Positions 1-9,800 of a stretch of 30,442 nucleotides of DNA are shown here, in pieces; positions within the stretch are counted from its first letter, which is position 1; each line of letters opens with the position of its first letter. The notes beneath the pieces were generated by a model. That model did no database searches. It was not told where the DNA came from and was given only the letters and a program-made list of their open reading frames with translations. Both the position numbers and the translations under genes were made by a program. This DNA is from a virus: positions 1 through 30,442 of IMG/VR virus record IMGVR_UViG_3300030099_006714. The stretch is one strand, 5' to 3'.

Positions 1-26
1 TAATAGGTGAAGGACAACGACACATT

Positions 27-257
27 ATGTACGACGAAACCACTTACCATATCTACGCCCAAGATAGATGTCTATATGCAAACTTAGAGGAAGAAGAGTT
101 TGAACAGACATGGGAGATGTTAAAGGTAATGGTTGGTTTACTGAAGACAGATTATACAGAGAGAGACTTATCATATATCAAACTAGGCCCCAAGTGCGGT
201 ATTGGTGGGCCAGGTAGAGTTCTTCCAACACCAATGTGGGAAGAAGATTCATATTGA
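27..257 (+). CDS. Conserved-looking small hypothetical phage protein
   Basis: The product is 76 residues, acidic in the middle (a run of Glu near residues 21-25) and ends in a Trp-Glu-Glu-Asp tail. It resembles small proteins of unknown function common in T4-like cyanophages (YDETTYHIYAQ-type N-terminus), judged from memory only. No catalytic motif, signal peptide or membrane segment is visible. The ATG at 27 follows a purine-rich AAGGA at 10-14, about 12 nt away, so initiation there is plausible. However, the frame is open upstream to the window edge, so the true start could lie outside. Tandem in-frame stops TAA-TAG at 1-6 in another frame probably end the previous gene. The stop codon TGA lies inside the -35 box of the next promoter. 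Function unknown. Confidence 0.7.
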   Translation: MYDETTYHIYAQDRCLYANLEEEEFEQTWEMLKVMVGLLKTDYTERDLSYIKLGPKCGIGGPGRVLPTPMWEEDSY

Positions 258-282
258 CAACTATATAAATGGATGTTATAAT
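254..282 (+). promoter_or_regulatory. Perfect sigma70-type promoter (TTGACA-17-TATAAT)
   Basis: TTGACA occupies 254-259 and TATAAT occupies 277-282, separated by exactly 17 bases. Both hexamers match the bacterial vegetative consensus with no mismatch. The predicted transcription start is near 289, leaving a leader of about 17 nt before the ATG at 306. The -35 box overlaps the stop codon of the upstream gene. Within the spacer, TATAAAT at 264-270 also resembles a T4 late box, so early and late signals may overlap. T4-like cyanophages are known to use host-like promoters for early genes; use at this site is inferred. Confidence 0.75.
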
Positions 283-285
283 TGA

Positions 286-299
286 ATTGAAATTTCAAT
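286..299. promoter_or_regulatory. 14-bp perfect palindrome at predicted transcription start
   Basis: ATTGAAATTTCAAT at 286-299 is a perfect inverted repeat with no spacer. It begins 4 bases after the -10 box and covers the predicted start point near 289. Its position fits an operator for a dimeric repressor, or simply an AT-rich leader; no cognate regulator is visible in the window. Confidence 0.4.
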
Positions 300-305
300 A
301 AAACT

Positions 306-1088
306 ATGGCCAAAGGATTTACAGTAAAAACTGTGCCACCAAAACCCAAGAAGAAAGCTGCCGATTGGGATATACAAGCAATTAAAGAAAGGTTTAAAGG
401 TAAGAAGATTGTATTCTGCTTACCAGGTCGTGGATGTTCATATATCTTTTTAAAGAATTTTGTACAGATGTGTTTTGACATGGTACAAAATGGAATGAGT
501 ATTCAGATCTCACAAGATTACTCATCAATGGTTAACTTTGCACGTTGTAAAGTATTAGGTGCAAATGTTCTTCGTGGTCCTAATCAGAAACCTTGGGATG
601 GTAAACTAGAGTATGATTACCAATTATGGATTGACTCGGATATTGTCTTTAACACTGACAAGTTTTGGCAGTTATGTGATCTTGCTTTACCTGCAGAGGA
701 TTCAGATAGGAAGGAAGCAGAGATTGCTGCAGGATGGTATGCAACAGAAGATGGTAGCACAACCTCTGTCGCACACTGGCTAGAAGAAGATGACTTCCGT
801 AAGAACGGTGGAGTCATGAATCACGAGACTGTAGAGTCCATTGGAAAGCGTCAGAAGCCTTTCACCGTTGACTACACAGGTTTCGGTTGGGTCATGATTA
901 AGAATGGTGTCTTCGAGAACCTTGAATACCCTTGGTTTGCTCCTAAAATGCAACAGTTTGAGTCTGGAGCAGTTCAGGATATGTGCGGAGAAGACGTATC
1001 GTTCTGTTTAGATGCGATTGACAAGGGTTATGATATCTGGTGCGACCCTCGGATACGTGTTGGCCACGAAAAAACTCGTGTTATCTAA
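306..1088 (+). CDS. GT-A-fold glycosyltransferase-like protein
   Basis: The product is 260 residues. After a Lys/Pro-rich N-terminus (residues 1-20), a strand of the form KKIVFCLPGRG starts near residue 32. LWIDSDIVF puts a DxD motif at D110-S-D112, the usual nucleotide-sugar/metal site of GT-A glycosyltransferases. GEDVSFC at 228-234 matches the acidic (E/D)D position that often carries the catalytic base, and H254 near the C-terminus could complete the metal site. These motifs support a sugar transferase, perhaps modifying a virion or host component; donor and acceptor cannot be read from the sequence. No signal peptide or membrane segment is evident. No clear Shine-Dalgarno precedes the ATG at 306, but that ATG sits about 17 nt after the predicted transcription start. 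It is expressed from its own promoter rather than the late boxes used downstream. Confidence 0.7.
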   Translation: MAKGFTVKTVPPKPKKKAADWDIQAIKERFKGKKIVFCLPGRGCSYIFLKNFVQMCFDMVQNGMSIQISQDYSSMVNFARCKVLGANVLRGPNQKPWDGKLEYDYQLWIDSDIVFNTDKFWQLCDLALPAEDSDRKEAEIAAGWYATEDGSTTSVAHWLEEDDFRKNGGVMNHETVESIGKRQKPFTVDYTGFGWVMIKNGVFENLEYPWFAPKMQQFESGAVQDMCGEDVSFCLDAIDKGYDIWCDPRIRVGHEKTRVI

Positions 1089-1124
1089 CCGTCGTGTCTC
1101 GATTTACTATGGAGAATAACTAAA

Positions 1125-1265
1125 ATGGCAATGAGAAGTCCAACTGGGGTCGAAATGATCGAAACTCGACCCAAAAAAACTCGTCAAGGAAGAGGAAAGC
1201 ATACTAAATATGCCGCTTCCTCTCGAAATAAAGCAAAAAAACGCTCACGAGGACAGGGAAACTAA
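1125..1265 (+). CDS. 46-residue very basic protein
   Basis: An ATG at 1125 opens a 46-codon frame ending in TAA at 1263-1265. GGAG at 1111-1114 lies 10 nt before the ATG and is a good ribosome binding site. The product starts MAMRSPTGVEMIETRPKK and is strongly basic from residue 16 onward, with Lys/Arg at roughly 40 percent of positions and a Gly/Ser-rich end. It resembles short basic proteins that I recall next to gene 25 in T4-like cyanophages. Basic composition suggests nucleic-acid binding or a capsid-internal or scaffolding role, but nothing proves this. It lies 36 nt after the glycosyltransferase gene and may share its transcript. Confidence 0.7.
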   Translation: MAMRSPTGVEMIETRPKKTRQGRGKHTKYAASSRNKAKKRSRGQGN

Positions 1266-1284
1266 AAAAGGTAAAATATACTTG

Positions 1285-1291
1285 CTAAATA
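1285..1291 (+). promoter_or_regulatory. Putative T4-type late promoter box CTAAATA for gene 25
   Basis: CTAAATA at 1285-1291, in an AT-rich 48-base gap, resembles the T4 late box TATAAATA. It ends 22 nt before the GTG start of gp25, the same distance seen before gp13 and within a base of that before gp15. Transcription would start near 1298. Confidence 0.6.
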
Positions 1292-1313
1292 AAGATATAT
1301 TTGCCTAATAATA

Positions 1314-1715
1314 GTGCCCGTCCAACGCATAAGTAAGACATTTAAAGACATTAGCATGTCTTTTAAGGTTAATCCCTTAAATGATGACCTTATTGCGGTT
1401 AAAAATGAGACTGCTATAGCTCGCTCTCTTCGTAATCTGGTGCTCACTGCACCAGGAGAGCGATTTTTTAATGAGAATTTAGGTTCAAACGTCAATAATC
1501 TCTTATTTGAGAATATGGATGACGTTACTGCTTCATCTATTAAGGATGAAATCCAAAATACCATAAACAATTTTGAACCAAGAGTTAAATTATTAAGAAC
1601 TCAAGTCTCACCAAACTTTGATACACTTGAATTTGATGTTGTTATAAAATATGAGATCATTGGAGTGGAAGCACAACCCCAACAATTATCATTTGCCCTC
1701 GAGCCAGCACGATAA
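1314..1715 (+). CDS. 25: gp25-like baseplate wedge subunit
   Basis: The product is 133 residues, close to the T4 gp25 length. gp25 is the lysozyme-like wedge protein that connects the baseplate to the first ring of the sheath in contractile tails. The family signature lies at residues 42-70: a hydrophobic stretch leading to PGERFF, then LG and LLFENMD. NNFEPRV follows near 86-92, matching T4's RNYEPRI region. The start is GTG at 1314; an ATG at 1356 would remove the conserved first residues (PVQRISKTFKD), so GTG is preferred. No Shine-Dalgarno is evident. The stop overlaps the gp6 start (TAATG at 1713-1717), implying translational coupling. The upstream CTAAATA suggests late transcription. 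Confidence 0.93.
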   Translation: MPVQRISKTFKDISMSFKVNPLNDDLIAVKNETAIARSLRNLVLTAPGERFFNENLGSNVNNLLFENMDDVTASSIKDEIQNTINNFEPRVKLLRTQVSPNFDTLEFDVVIKYEIIGVEAQPQQLSFALEPAR

Positions 1716-3862
1716 TGCCACTAGTTAATTTCTCCAATCTGGATTTTGACCAGATAAAAACAACAATAAAAGATTATCTTAGATCTAATTCCAATTTCAC
1801 TGACTATGATTTTGAAGGATCTAACTTATCGACGATCATTGATGTTCTGGCATACAATACTTACATCACTTCTTACAATGCCAACATGGTATCGAACGAA
1901 GTTTTTATTGATAGTGCAACATTAAGGGAAAATGTTGTCTCATTAGCACGTAATATTGGATATACTCCTACTTCTAAAAAGGCAGCTAAAGCAAATATAT
2001 CATTTTTTGTAGATACAACTAGTTATTCATCCACTCCTCAGACGGTTACTTTGAATAAAGGTCTTGCTTGCACTACAAATGTCTTCAATAATGAGTCTTT
2101 TACCTTTGCTTTACTTGATGATGTCACTGTTCCTGTCAAGCAAAACGTAGCTAACTTTGAAAATATTCAAATTTCTGAAGGAATTTACATTACTACTAAT
2201 TTTACAGTCAATTCTTTCGATCCAAATCAGAGATTTATCCTTCCAAACTCTAATATTGACACTGATAGCATTAGAGTAACAGTCAAACCTTCTCAATTAT
2301 CGAATACAAGTCGAAAATATAGAAAAGCTGCAAGTTTATTTGAGATAAATGGTGAATCTGCTATCTATTTTTGCCAAGAAATCGAAAATGAAAGATATGA
2401 ATTGATTTTTGGTGATGGTATTTTTGGTAAAAAGTTGGAATCTCCTAGTTTTATTGAAGTTTCCTACCTAGTAACCAATGGAGAAGCTGCAAATGGCATC
2501 GGATCCTTTATATTTTCAGGAAAATTAACGTCAAGTAGAGATTCTGTTAATTTAACTGCAGGAATTTCCTTAGTTGCGACTAATAATGTTGCTGAAGGGG
2601 GTAAAAATATAGAAACTATCGAATCTATTAAGAAATATTCGACTCGAATTTACTCCTCACAGAATAGAGCAGTAACTTCAGCTGATTATGAGGCACTTTT
2701 ACCAACAATATATCCCGAAACTGATTCTGTTTCTGCTTTTGGTGGAGAAGAGTTAACTCCTCCTCAATTTGGAAAGGTTTTTGTAAGTGTAAAACCTACA
2801 AATGGAGCATATTTGTCTGGACAGATCAAAGAAAACATAAAAAGTCAAATTAAGAAGTATTCTGTATCAGGAATTGTTGTTGATATCATTGATTTGAAAT
2901 ATTTGTACATCGAACCTAACATTACAGCTTATTTTAATCCAAATTTAGCAAAATCTGCTAATTCAATCACTACAATTGTAAGTAGTAATGTAGAAACTTT
3001 CTCTAAATCTGCTGAAATTAACAGATTTGGAGCAAGATTCAAATATAGTAAATTTTTGAATTTAATTGATGGTAGTAGTGAAGGTATAACTTCTAATATT
3101 ACGACTATTAGTATAAGAAGGGATTTGAGAGTAGCGTTAAATAGTTTTGCGGAATACGAAATTTGTTACGGTAACAGATTTTTTGTACAAGATGGTGGAT
3201 ATAATATTAAGTCTTCTGGATTTAATATTGCTGGTCTAAGTGCAACTGTATATCTTAGTGATATGCCTGATGCTACTCATGAAAAAGGAACTATTGACTT
3301 ATTTGTCTTAGATTCTGAAACTCAACCTAAAATTGTTAAAAAATCTGTAGGGGTCATTGATTATATTAAAGGAGAGATTAAATTAACTCCAATTAATATT
3401 ACCAACACTGTTATTAACAAGGGATTCCCCCTAATTGAAATTTCTGCTATTCCATACTCTAATGATGTAATAGGACTTCAAGATTTGTACTTACAAATAG
3501 ATCTAAATCAAACAGAGGTTACTTCAAAACCTGATAATATTTCCTCTGGAGTAGATGTATCAGGAAGTAACTATCTTGTTACTTCAAGTTATGTAAATGG
3601 AAGTCTAGTTCGTGGTGGCCCTATATTTGCAACTGAGTCACTCACCACAACCACTGTATCGAACCGTGTAGGCAGCGAAACTATGACTTCTACTACAACA
3701 TCCACAACATCCACAACATCGTCCTCTGGTTCCGCTTCTGGCGGTTCTACAGGTGGTTCTACTGGTGGTAGCACTGGCGGTGGTGGTATGGGTGGTGGAG
3801 GCAGCACTGGCGGTGGTGGTGGCACTGGCGGTGGCGGCGGCGGTTACGGCGGCGGTTATTAA
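1715..3862 (+). CDS. 6: gp6-like baseplate wedge subunit with Gly-rich tail
   Basis: The product is 715 residues; T4 gp6 is about 660. gp6 forms the inner iris of the baseplate wedge and belongs to the Baseplate_J-type family. YDFEGSNLSTIIDVLAYNTY at residues 31-50 closely matches the T4 N-terminus (DYDFEGSRLNVLCDLLAYNT). IFGDGIFGKK near 230 and the RAVTSADYEALLPTIYPETD stretch near 320 match the central core. From about residue 656 the chain changes to Thr/Ser repeats and then almost pure Gly with Ser/Thr and a GYGGGY end. That tail is low-complexity, GC-rich at the DNA level and not present in T4 gp6. The gene overlaps the gp25 stop by one base. Confidence 0.93.
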   Translation: MPLVNFSNLDFDQIKTTIKDYLRSNSNFTDYDFEGSNLSTIIDVLAYNTYITSYNANMVSNEVFIDSATLRENVVSLARNIGYTPTSKKAAKANISFFVDTTSYSSTPQTVTLNKGLACTTNVFNNESFTFALLDDVTVPVKQNVANFENIQISEGIYITTNFTVNSFDPNQRFILPNSNIDTDSIRVTVKPSQLSNTSRKYRKAASLFEINGESAIYFCQEIENERYELIFGDGIFGKKLESPSFIEVSYLVTNGEAANGIGSFIFSGKLTSSRDSVNLTAGISLVATNNVAEGGKNIETIESIKKYSTRIYSSQNRAVTSADYEALLPTIYPETDSVSAFGGEELTPPQFGKVFVSVKPTNGAYLSGQIKENIKSQIKKYSVSGIVVDIIDLKYLYIEPNITAYFNPNLAKSANSITTIVSSNVETFSKSAEINRFGARFKYSKFLNLIDGSSEGITSNITTISIRRDLRVALNSFAEYEICYGNRFFVQDGGYNIKSSGFNIAGLSATVYLSDMPDATHEKGTIDLFVLDSETQPKIVKKSVGVIDYIKGEIKLTPINITNTVINKGFPLIEISAIPYSNDVIGLQDLYLQIDLNQTEVTSKPDNISSGVDVSGSNYLVTSSYVNGSLVRGGPIFATESLTTTTVSNRVGSETMTSTTTSTTSTTSSSGSASGGSTGGSTGGSTGGGGMGGGGSTGGGGGTGGGGGGYGGGY
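3694..3720 (+). repeat. 9-bp tandem repeat encoding Ser/Thr tract in gp6
   Basis: A nine-base unit (ACAACATCC) repeats almost three times within the gp6 reading frame, encoding Thr-Thr-Ser units. It keeps frame, so copy changes would lengthen or shorten the linker without breaking the gene. Confidence 0.7.
3738..3859 (+). repeat. GGN/GGY-rich low-complexity tract (poly-Gly tail of gp6)
   Basis: A run dominated by GGT and GGC codons with interspersed Ser/Thr codons encodes the last 40 or so residues of gp6. It is far richer in G than the surrounding AT-rich DNA. Its complement reads as a proline-rich frame, which is an artefact. Confidence 0.85.
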
Positions 3863-3898
3863 CTCTCATATTCTTACTAAGATCAACATATACAAAAA

Positions 3899-6800
3899 AT
3901 GATATCTACAGACATACAAAGAGTTCAACTGCAAAGTATAGTTGCAAATCAACTCCCTTCTTTTGTAAAGGATGACTTTCCTTTAATAGCTGACTTTTTA
4001 AAAGAATATTATATTTCTCAAGAATTTCCAGGAGCATCTGCTGATTTAATACAGAATATTGATGAGTATTTGAAATTAGAGTCGTTAACTAATAATGCAC
4101 AAGAAACTGAGTTGGGAGCAGATATTTCGTACAATGATACTACTATTACAGTAGCATTTGATTTATCTAAAGAAGTTTTTGGTACATATCAATTCCCTGA
4201 TAGAGATGGATTGATTCAAATTGGTGATGAAATTATTTTATATTCAGAAAAAACTAAAACTTCGTTTACAGGATGTAGAAGAGGATTTAGTGGAGTAACT
4301 TCTTATCAAGCTTTAAATGATACTGATCGCTTAACTTTTTCAACTTCCAGCACTGCGAAACATAAGGGTGGAGATAAAATTGTTAATTTAAGTGCATTAC
4401 TTTTTAATGAATTTTTACTTAAGATAAAAAATCAATTAAGTCCTGGTTTTGAGAATAGAACTTTAGCTGATGATTTAAATCAAAGACTGTTTATATCAAG
4501 ATCTAAAGATTTTTATCAAGCTAAAGGAACAGATGAATCCTTTAGTATGCTTTTTGGTGCTTTGTATGGAGAATCTGTAGAAGTATTAAAACCTCAAGAT
4601 TTTACTTTTAGACCATCTGATGCTGATTATAGAGTTACAAAGGATTTAGTTGTTCAAGCAATAGATGGAGATCCCTCTCAATTATTGAATAGCACGTTAT
4701 TTCAAGATGCTTATACTGACTATAATATAAATCCAGCGTATTCACCTATCTCTGCAATTGAAAAAATAACTTTTAATAGTAAGGATTATTATAAGTTAAG
4801 TCTTGATTTTAACTATGCTAAAGATATTCCTCTACAGGGAAGTATTTTTGGAGAGTTCAGTGTTCACCCTAATACCAAAGTCATAACTCCTGTAAGCATT
4901 GGTGCTAGTGTAATTGATGTAGATTCTACAATAGGATTCCCTAATTCAGGTGAATTGGCAGTTGAATCAGGAATATTAACTTACCGATCAAAATCATTAA
5001 ACCAGTTCTATGGTGTAGGAGTAGCAAATACTACAGATATTGGTACTACATCTATTATTGAGTCAAAAGAGGATATAAGATTAAATGTTGAAGCTTATGG
5101 TTACATTGGTGTTGGAACTGCGAATAAAGTAACTGTTAAAGTAGGATCAGTTTTAGCAGAACCAATAATTCAAACTGATACTTATTATTATTCTATTAAT
5201 GATACTGCAAAAGTACAATCTTTAGGAATTACAACTTCAGGACCAAATGTTGATAATTGGTTTTATAATGTAGCTACAAGTTATGATGTAAAATCAATAG
5301 TTTTGGTTGATTCATCAGATTTTACATACACTATAGAAACTTTTACTGAAAATAATTTTCAATTAGGAGATGCAGTTACAGTTATAGACACAGCTGGTAA
5401 CAATAAGGATTCGCTTGTAAATGAAGTTATAAATCCTTTTAAATTCTCCATTAGAGGACAAGGATCTCTCTCTTCTATTAAAAGTGTACAAAGAAATATA
5501 ACCAGAGCAAAGGTTGATGTAGCTTTAAAGGATTATTACTATATTGATAATTATTTTGCTAATATTCAAAATACCTATGTGGATTTTGATGGAAGTGTTT
5601 TAGTTGCTTCTCCATCCATTCCTCATTATTTTAATGGACCTTTAGATTTTTATGATAGAAAAGTTATATTAAGTGGATCTTACAACGGAGATACTTTTAC
5701 AGTTTTAGATGTAAATGATCATGGATATTATACAGGAGATGCAGTTTACTATAATTCTTTTGATATAATTTCAGAAGATTTCTTAGGTAATGAGAGTATA
5801 AGTGTTAGTAAGTTTCCTGAAATAAATCCAGGAATTTTCTTTGTAAAAAGAGTAAATAAAAATCAATTTCAACTTGCTACAAGTCCAAGTAATATTAATA
5901 ATAATAATTTTGTATCTGTTTCGGGTATTGTAACTTCTAATACCATACAGCCTCTTAGTTATTTTGATAAGATAGTTGATAATCAATTACTTTTAAAACA
6001 AATAAATGAACCAAGTGACGAAAGTGGTACTTATATCACTGAACCTGGTAGTAGAACAGGTATTTTGATAAATGGTGTTGAGATTCTTAATTACAAATCC
6101 ACAGATACAGTTTATTATGGGCCACTTAATAAAATAGACATAAGTGCAGAGGGAAAAGACTATGATATTTTAAATCCTCCACTTATACACATTGAAGATA
6201 CCGTTGGTAGTGGTGCAACTGCCATTGCAGCTATTAGAGGAAATTTAAATTCTATTGATATCGTAGATCCTGGTTTTGATTATGTTTCAGATCCTATTAT
6301 TACGATCACAGGTGGAAATGGTGTTGGTGCTGAAGCTTTTGCTAATACTATTCTTGCAACTCATGATGTTTCATTCAATGCTTTTGGTGTAAAAGAGTCA
6401 GAATCTGCTCGTATCAACTTAGAGGCTGATACTATCGGTTTTTCTACTTTTCATAAGTTTAGAAATGGTGAAAAAGTAATTTATAAACCAGATGGAGGAA
6501 CATTAGTTGGTGGAATCACTACTGACGCTGTTTACTATGTTCATACTGTTGGAGTGTCCACAGTAAAACTTTATGAAACTCAGGATCAAGCAATTTCCGC
6601 AGGAATTGAAACAGTTTCTTTAACTTCTTTTGGAACAGGAATACAAAGATTACAATCTTTTGATAAAAAGAAAATTTTATCTAATATTATCATTAAAAAT
6701 TCAGGTATAGGTTATGAAAACAAAAAAAGAACGATTATTTCAGCAACAGGAATAAACACGGCTCTTAATCAGATAAACATAGATGATCATGGATATAAAT

Positions 6801-9800
6801 CTGGAGAAATTATAGAATATTCATATGATAAAGATAGAATAAGTGGTATTAACTCAAATACTCAATATTTGGTTACTGAAGTAGATGCTAATAACTTTAA
6901 ATTATCTAGTGTTGGAGTTGGAACAACTGCTAAGTCTTTCTATTTTGATAATAATGAATATATTGATTTTTCTGTTGCAGGCTTAGGTACAGGAACTCAT
7001 TCTTTTAACTATGAACCAATTGTAGTTGATTTAAGTGGTGAGATTGGAGTCACTACTGCTAGTGGACAAGATTTTAGAGCTAAAATTCAACCTTTGTTTA
7101 GAGGATTCATTGATTCAGTTCAAGTTATAAATTCTGGTGCAGATTATGGTTCTTCTGAAATTCTTAATTATGATAGGCAACCTCTTATTACAACTAAAAC
7201 AGGTACAGGAGCTCAAGTTACCCCAGTTATTAATAATGGAAAACTTGTTGATGTTTTAGTTGTAAATGAAGGTTTTGGATATAACTCTCCTCCATCATTA
7301 GAATTAGAAACAGATGGGGCTGGAAAATATGCTGAACTAGTACCCGTTTTAGAAAATGGACAACTTAAGAGTGTAAGAATCCATAATGCAGGTATTGGTT
7401 ATACTAATAGAGTAATAGTAAATGTAATTCCAAGTGGATCCCGTGCTAAATTTAAAGCAAATATTCAAAATTGGACAGTTAATTTATTTGAAAAATCTTT
7501 GGATATCATTTCTAGTGATGATGGTATTTTAGATGCTGCAGAAAATACAGATTTAGGTATTCAATATACTCATTTATATGCACCTAGAAAATTAAGAGAA
7601 TCTGTATATGTCAGAAATCAAAATAATGATATTAAATATGGACTTCTTGATTTAGAGAGAGTTGATGGACAAGAAGTATCTGCTTCATTCCATTCTCCTA
7701 TAATAGGATGGGCTTATGACGGAAATCCCATTTATGGTCCTTATGGGTACACTACTCCCACTGGAGGAGCAGTAAGAGCTATGGAGTCTGGTTATAAACC
7801 AGTAACTAGTGATACTAGACCTCCTTTATCTGTTTTCCATCAAGGATTTTTTGTTGAAGATTTTGTATTTGATAATTCTGGAGATTTGGATGAGTATAAT
7901 GGACGTTTCTGTGTAACACCAGATTATCCAAATGGAGTATATGCATATTTTGCGACTATCAATTCTGGTAGTGTTGAAAGTTCAGGTGCATTTAATAAGT
8001 ATAAGATTCCAAAATTCCCTTATTTGATTGGTAATGCTTTCCATTCAAAACCAAATTCTTTTAACTATGATAAGTCTAATAATCAAACAGACTATGATTT
8101 TAATTCAGCAAAATGTTTTAGAAATACGACTCCCTATGCCTTAACAAAAAATAATGCATCTTATGATTTTTTAGTTCAACCAAATAAAAAAGCAACTCCT
8201 ATTGTTGATGTTGTTTTATCATCTTCAGGTCAAATTGATAATGTAGGAATTCTGACTGGAGGAAACAATTATCAAGTAGGTGAAAAAATTCTTTTTGAAT
8301 CTTTACCTGGTTCTCAAACTGCTAAGGCTAAAATTAAAGAAGTAGAAGGAAAAGAAGTTACTAATATTAGTGTAGCAACTAGTTCAATAACAAATTTAGA
8401 AATAGCTCCTTATGATTCAAATGGAACTTTTGTTGCTATTTCTACATTACCCCATAATTTTGTAAATAAAAATTTAGTTTCACTATCAGGATTTAATACT
8501 TCTATCAGTTCTCTTGAGGGAAGTTTTAATATTGGTGTAAGAACTGAGACATTAAATTTAACTGGAGGAGTTAGCACTACAGGTGTTACTGGGTTGGTAA
8601 CATATTTTGGAGTATCTGGATCATTAAATAGTGACTTATTATCGATTGGTGTTAATGATACTCTTGGAATAGGAACAGAAGATGTAAAAGTTCTTGCAGT
8701 TGATAAAAAAAATCAGAGATTAAGAGTTATTAGAGCTCAAAATAATACCGTATCTATTGCTCATACTGCTACATCTGTGATAACTGAGGATTCTAGAAAA
8801 TTCACATATCTATCGTCTCCTCAAAATAGTGTAGTTTTTGAATTAAATAAGGAAATTTATTTTGAACCTAAGGAGGCTTTAGGAATTGGAACTCTGACTG
8901 GTGTGGGTATTGGAACTACTATTTCATTCTCAAATCCAGGTGCGGGTTTAACTCAGATTTTTGTTCAAACTCAATCTATTTTCTTACCTGATCATGAATT
9001 AAATACTGGTGATGTTTTAACTTATAAGAACAATGGAGGCGATTCCATAGGTGTATCAACTGATGGAACCACGGAATTTACTTTACCTAATAATTCAACT
9101 CTTTATGTTGGTAAGATTTCAAATGATCTTATAGGAATTTCAACTTTTAAAGTAGGTGTAGGCACAACTGGTACTTTTGTAGGAGTTGCAGCGACAACTG
9201 AAACTAGAGGATTACTAAGATTAACTGGATTTGGCACAGGTGTTCATCATAGTTTTGAAACTAGTAAAGATAATGTAGTTACTGCTGAAGTAACTAAGAA
9301 TGTGGTTACGGTGGCAACTGCGTCAACTCATGCATTACTCTTTGATGACACTGTAACCGTAGATGTTAAACCAGGAATAATAACTTCAGTTACTGTAAAA
9401 TATAACGATTTCAATAGAAGAATAGTTTTTGATCCTAAAGATTTTGCCTCAGGGGATGTTGATGTAACAAACAACACTATTAGTATTAGTGATCATCAGT
9501 TAAACAGTGGAGACAAGGTAATTTACACTGCATCAACAGCTGCTGGTGGACTTGAAAATAATAAAATTTACTATATCTTTAGACAATCCACAAATAAAGT
9601 AAAACTTTGTTTAACTAGACATCAATCTCTACAATTTACTCCTGAGGTTGTTGATATAACTTCTGCGAGTGCTGGAACTTTATCACCAATCAACCCTTCT
9701 TTAAATGTTTATAATAACAATACTGTAAACTTTAATCTTTCAGATTCTTCTTTAGGAGATAAGATAGGAGTTAGTTCTGTAGCTGCTTTTGATTTTAATT

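Larger units (their letters stand above)
5700..9640 (+). repeat. Dispersed HGxxxGDxVxY modules in giant protein (first group)
   Basis: At least four clear copies of a module starting D-H-(G/E/Q) then GD/GE and an aromatic-rich strand occur at about 5716 (DHGYYTGDAVYY), 6784 (DHGYKSGEIIEY), 8990 (DHELNTGDVLTY) and 9490 (DHQLNSGDKVIY). A degenerate copy starts near 6450 (RNGEKVIY). Most are followed by a YYV/YLV-type strand and an F-K/Q-L strand. Similar phage modules are sometimes annotated as E1 FCCH-like domains. The copies are diverged, not identical, so they represent old duplication. Confidence 0.6.

Noticed and set aside
152-481. 109-codon open frame on the - strand
   Set aside because: It spans the end of one gene, the sigma70 promoter and the start of the glycosyltransferase gene; no recognisable protein and no signals of its own.
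1204-1210. CTAAATA late-type box inside the 46-residue gene
   Set aside because: It is within a coding region with no start codon at the usual 21-22 nt distance; likely a chance match in AT-rich DNA.
3694-3720. Short tandem repeats considered as a CRISPR-like or origin-type array
   Set aside because: Units are nine bases, contiguous and in frame with gp6, with no spacers; they are a coding low-complexity tract.
3589-3825. Proline-rich open frame on the - strand
   Set aside because: It is the complement of the Gly/Ser/Thr codons of the gp6 tail; the composition is fully explained by the sense gene and no ribosome binding site is seen.
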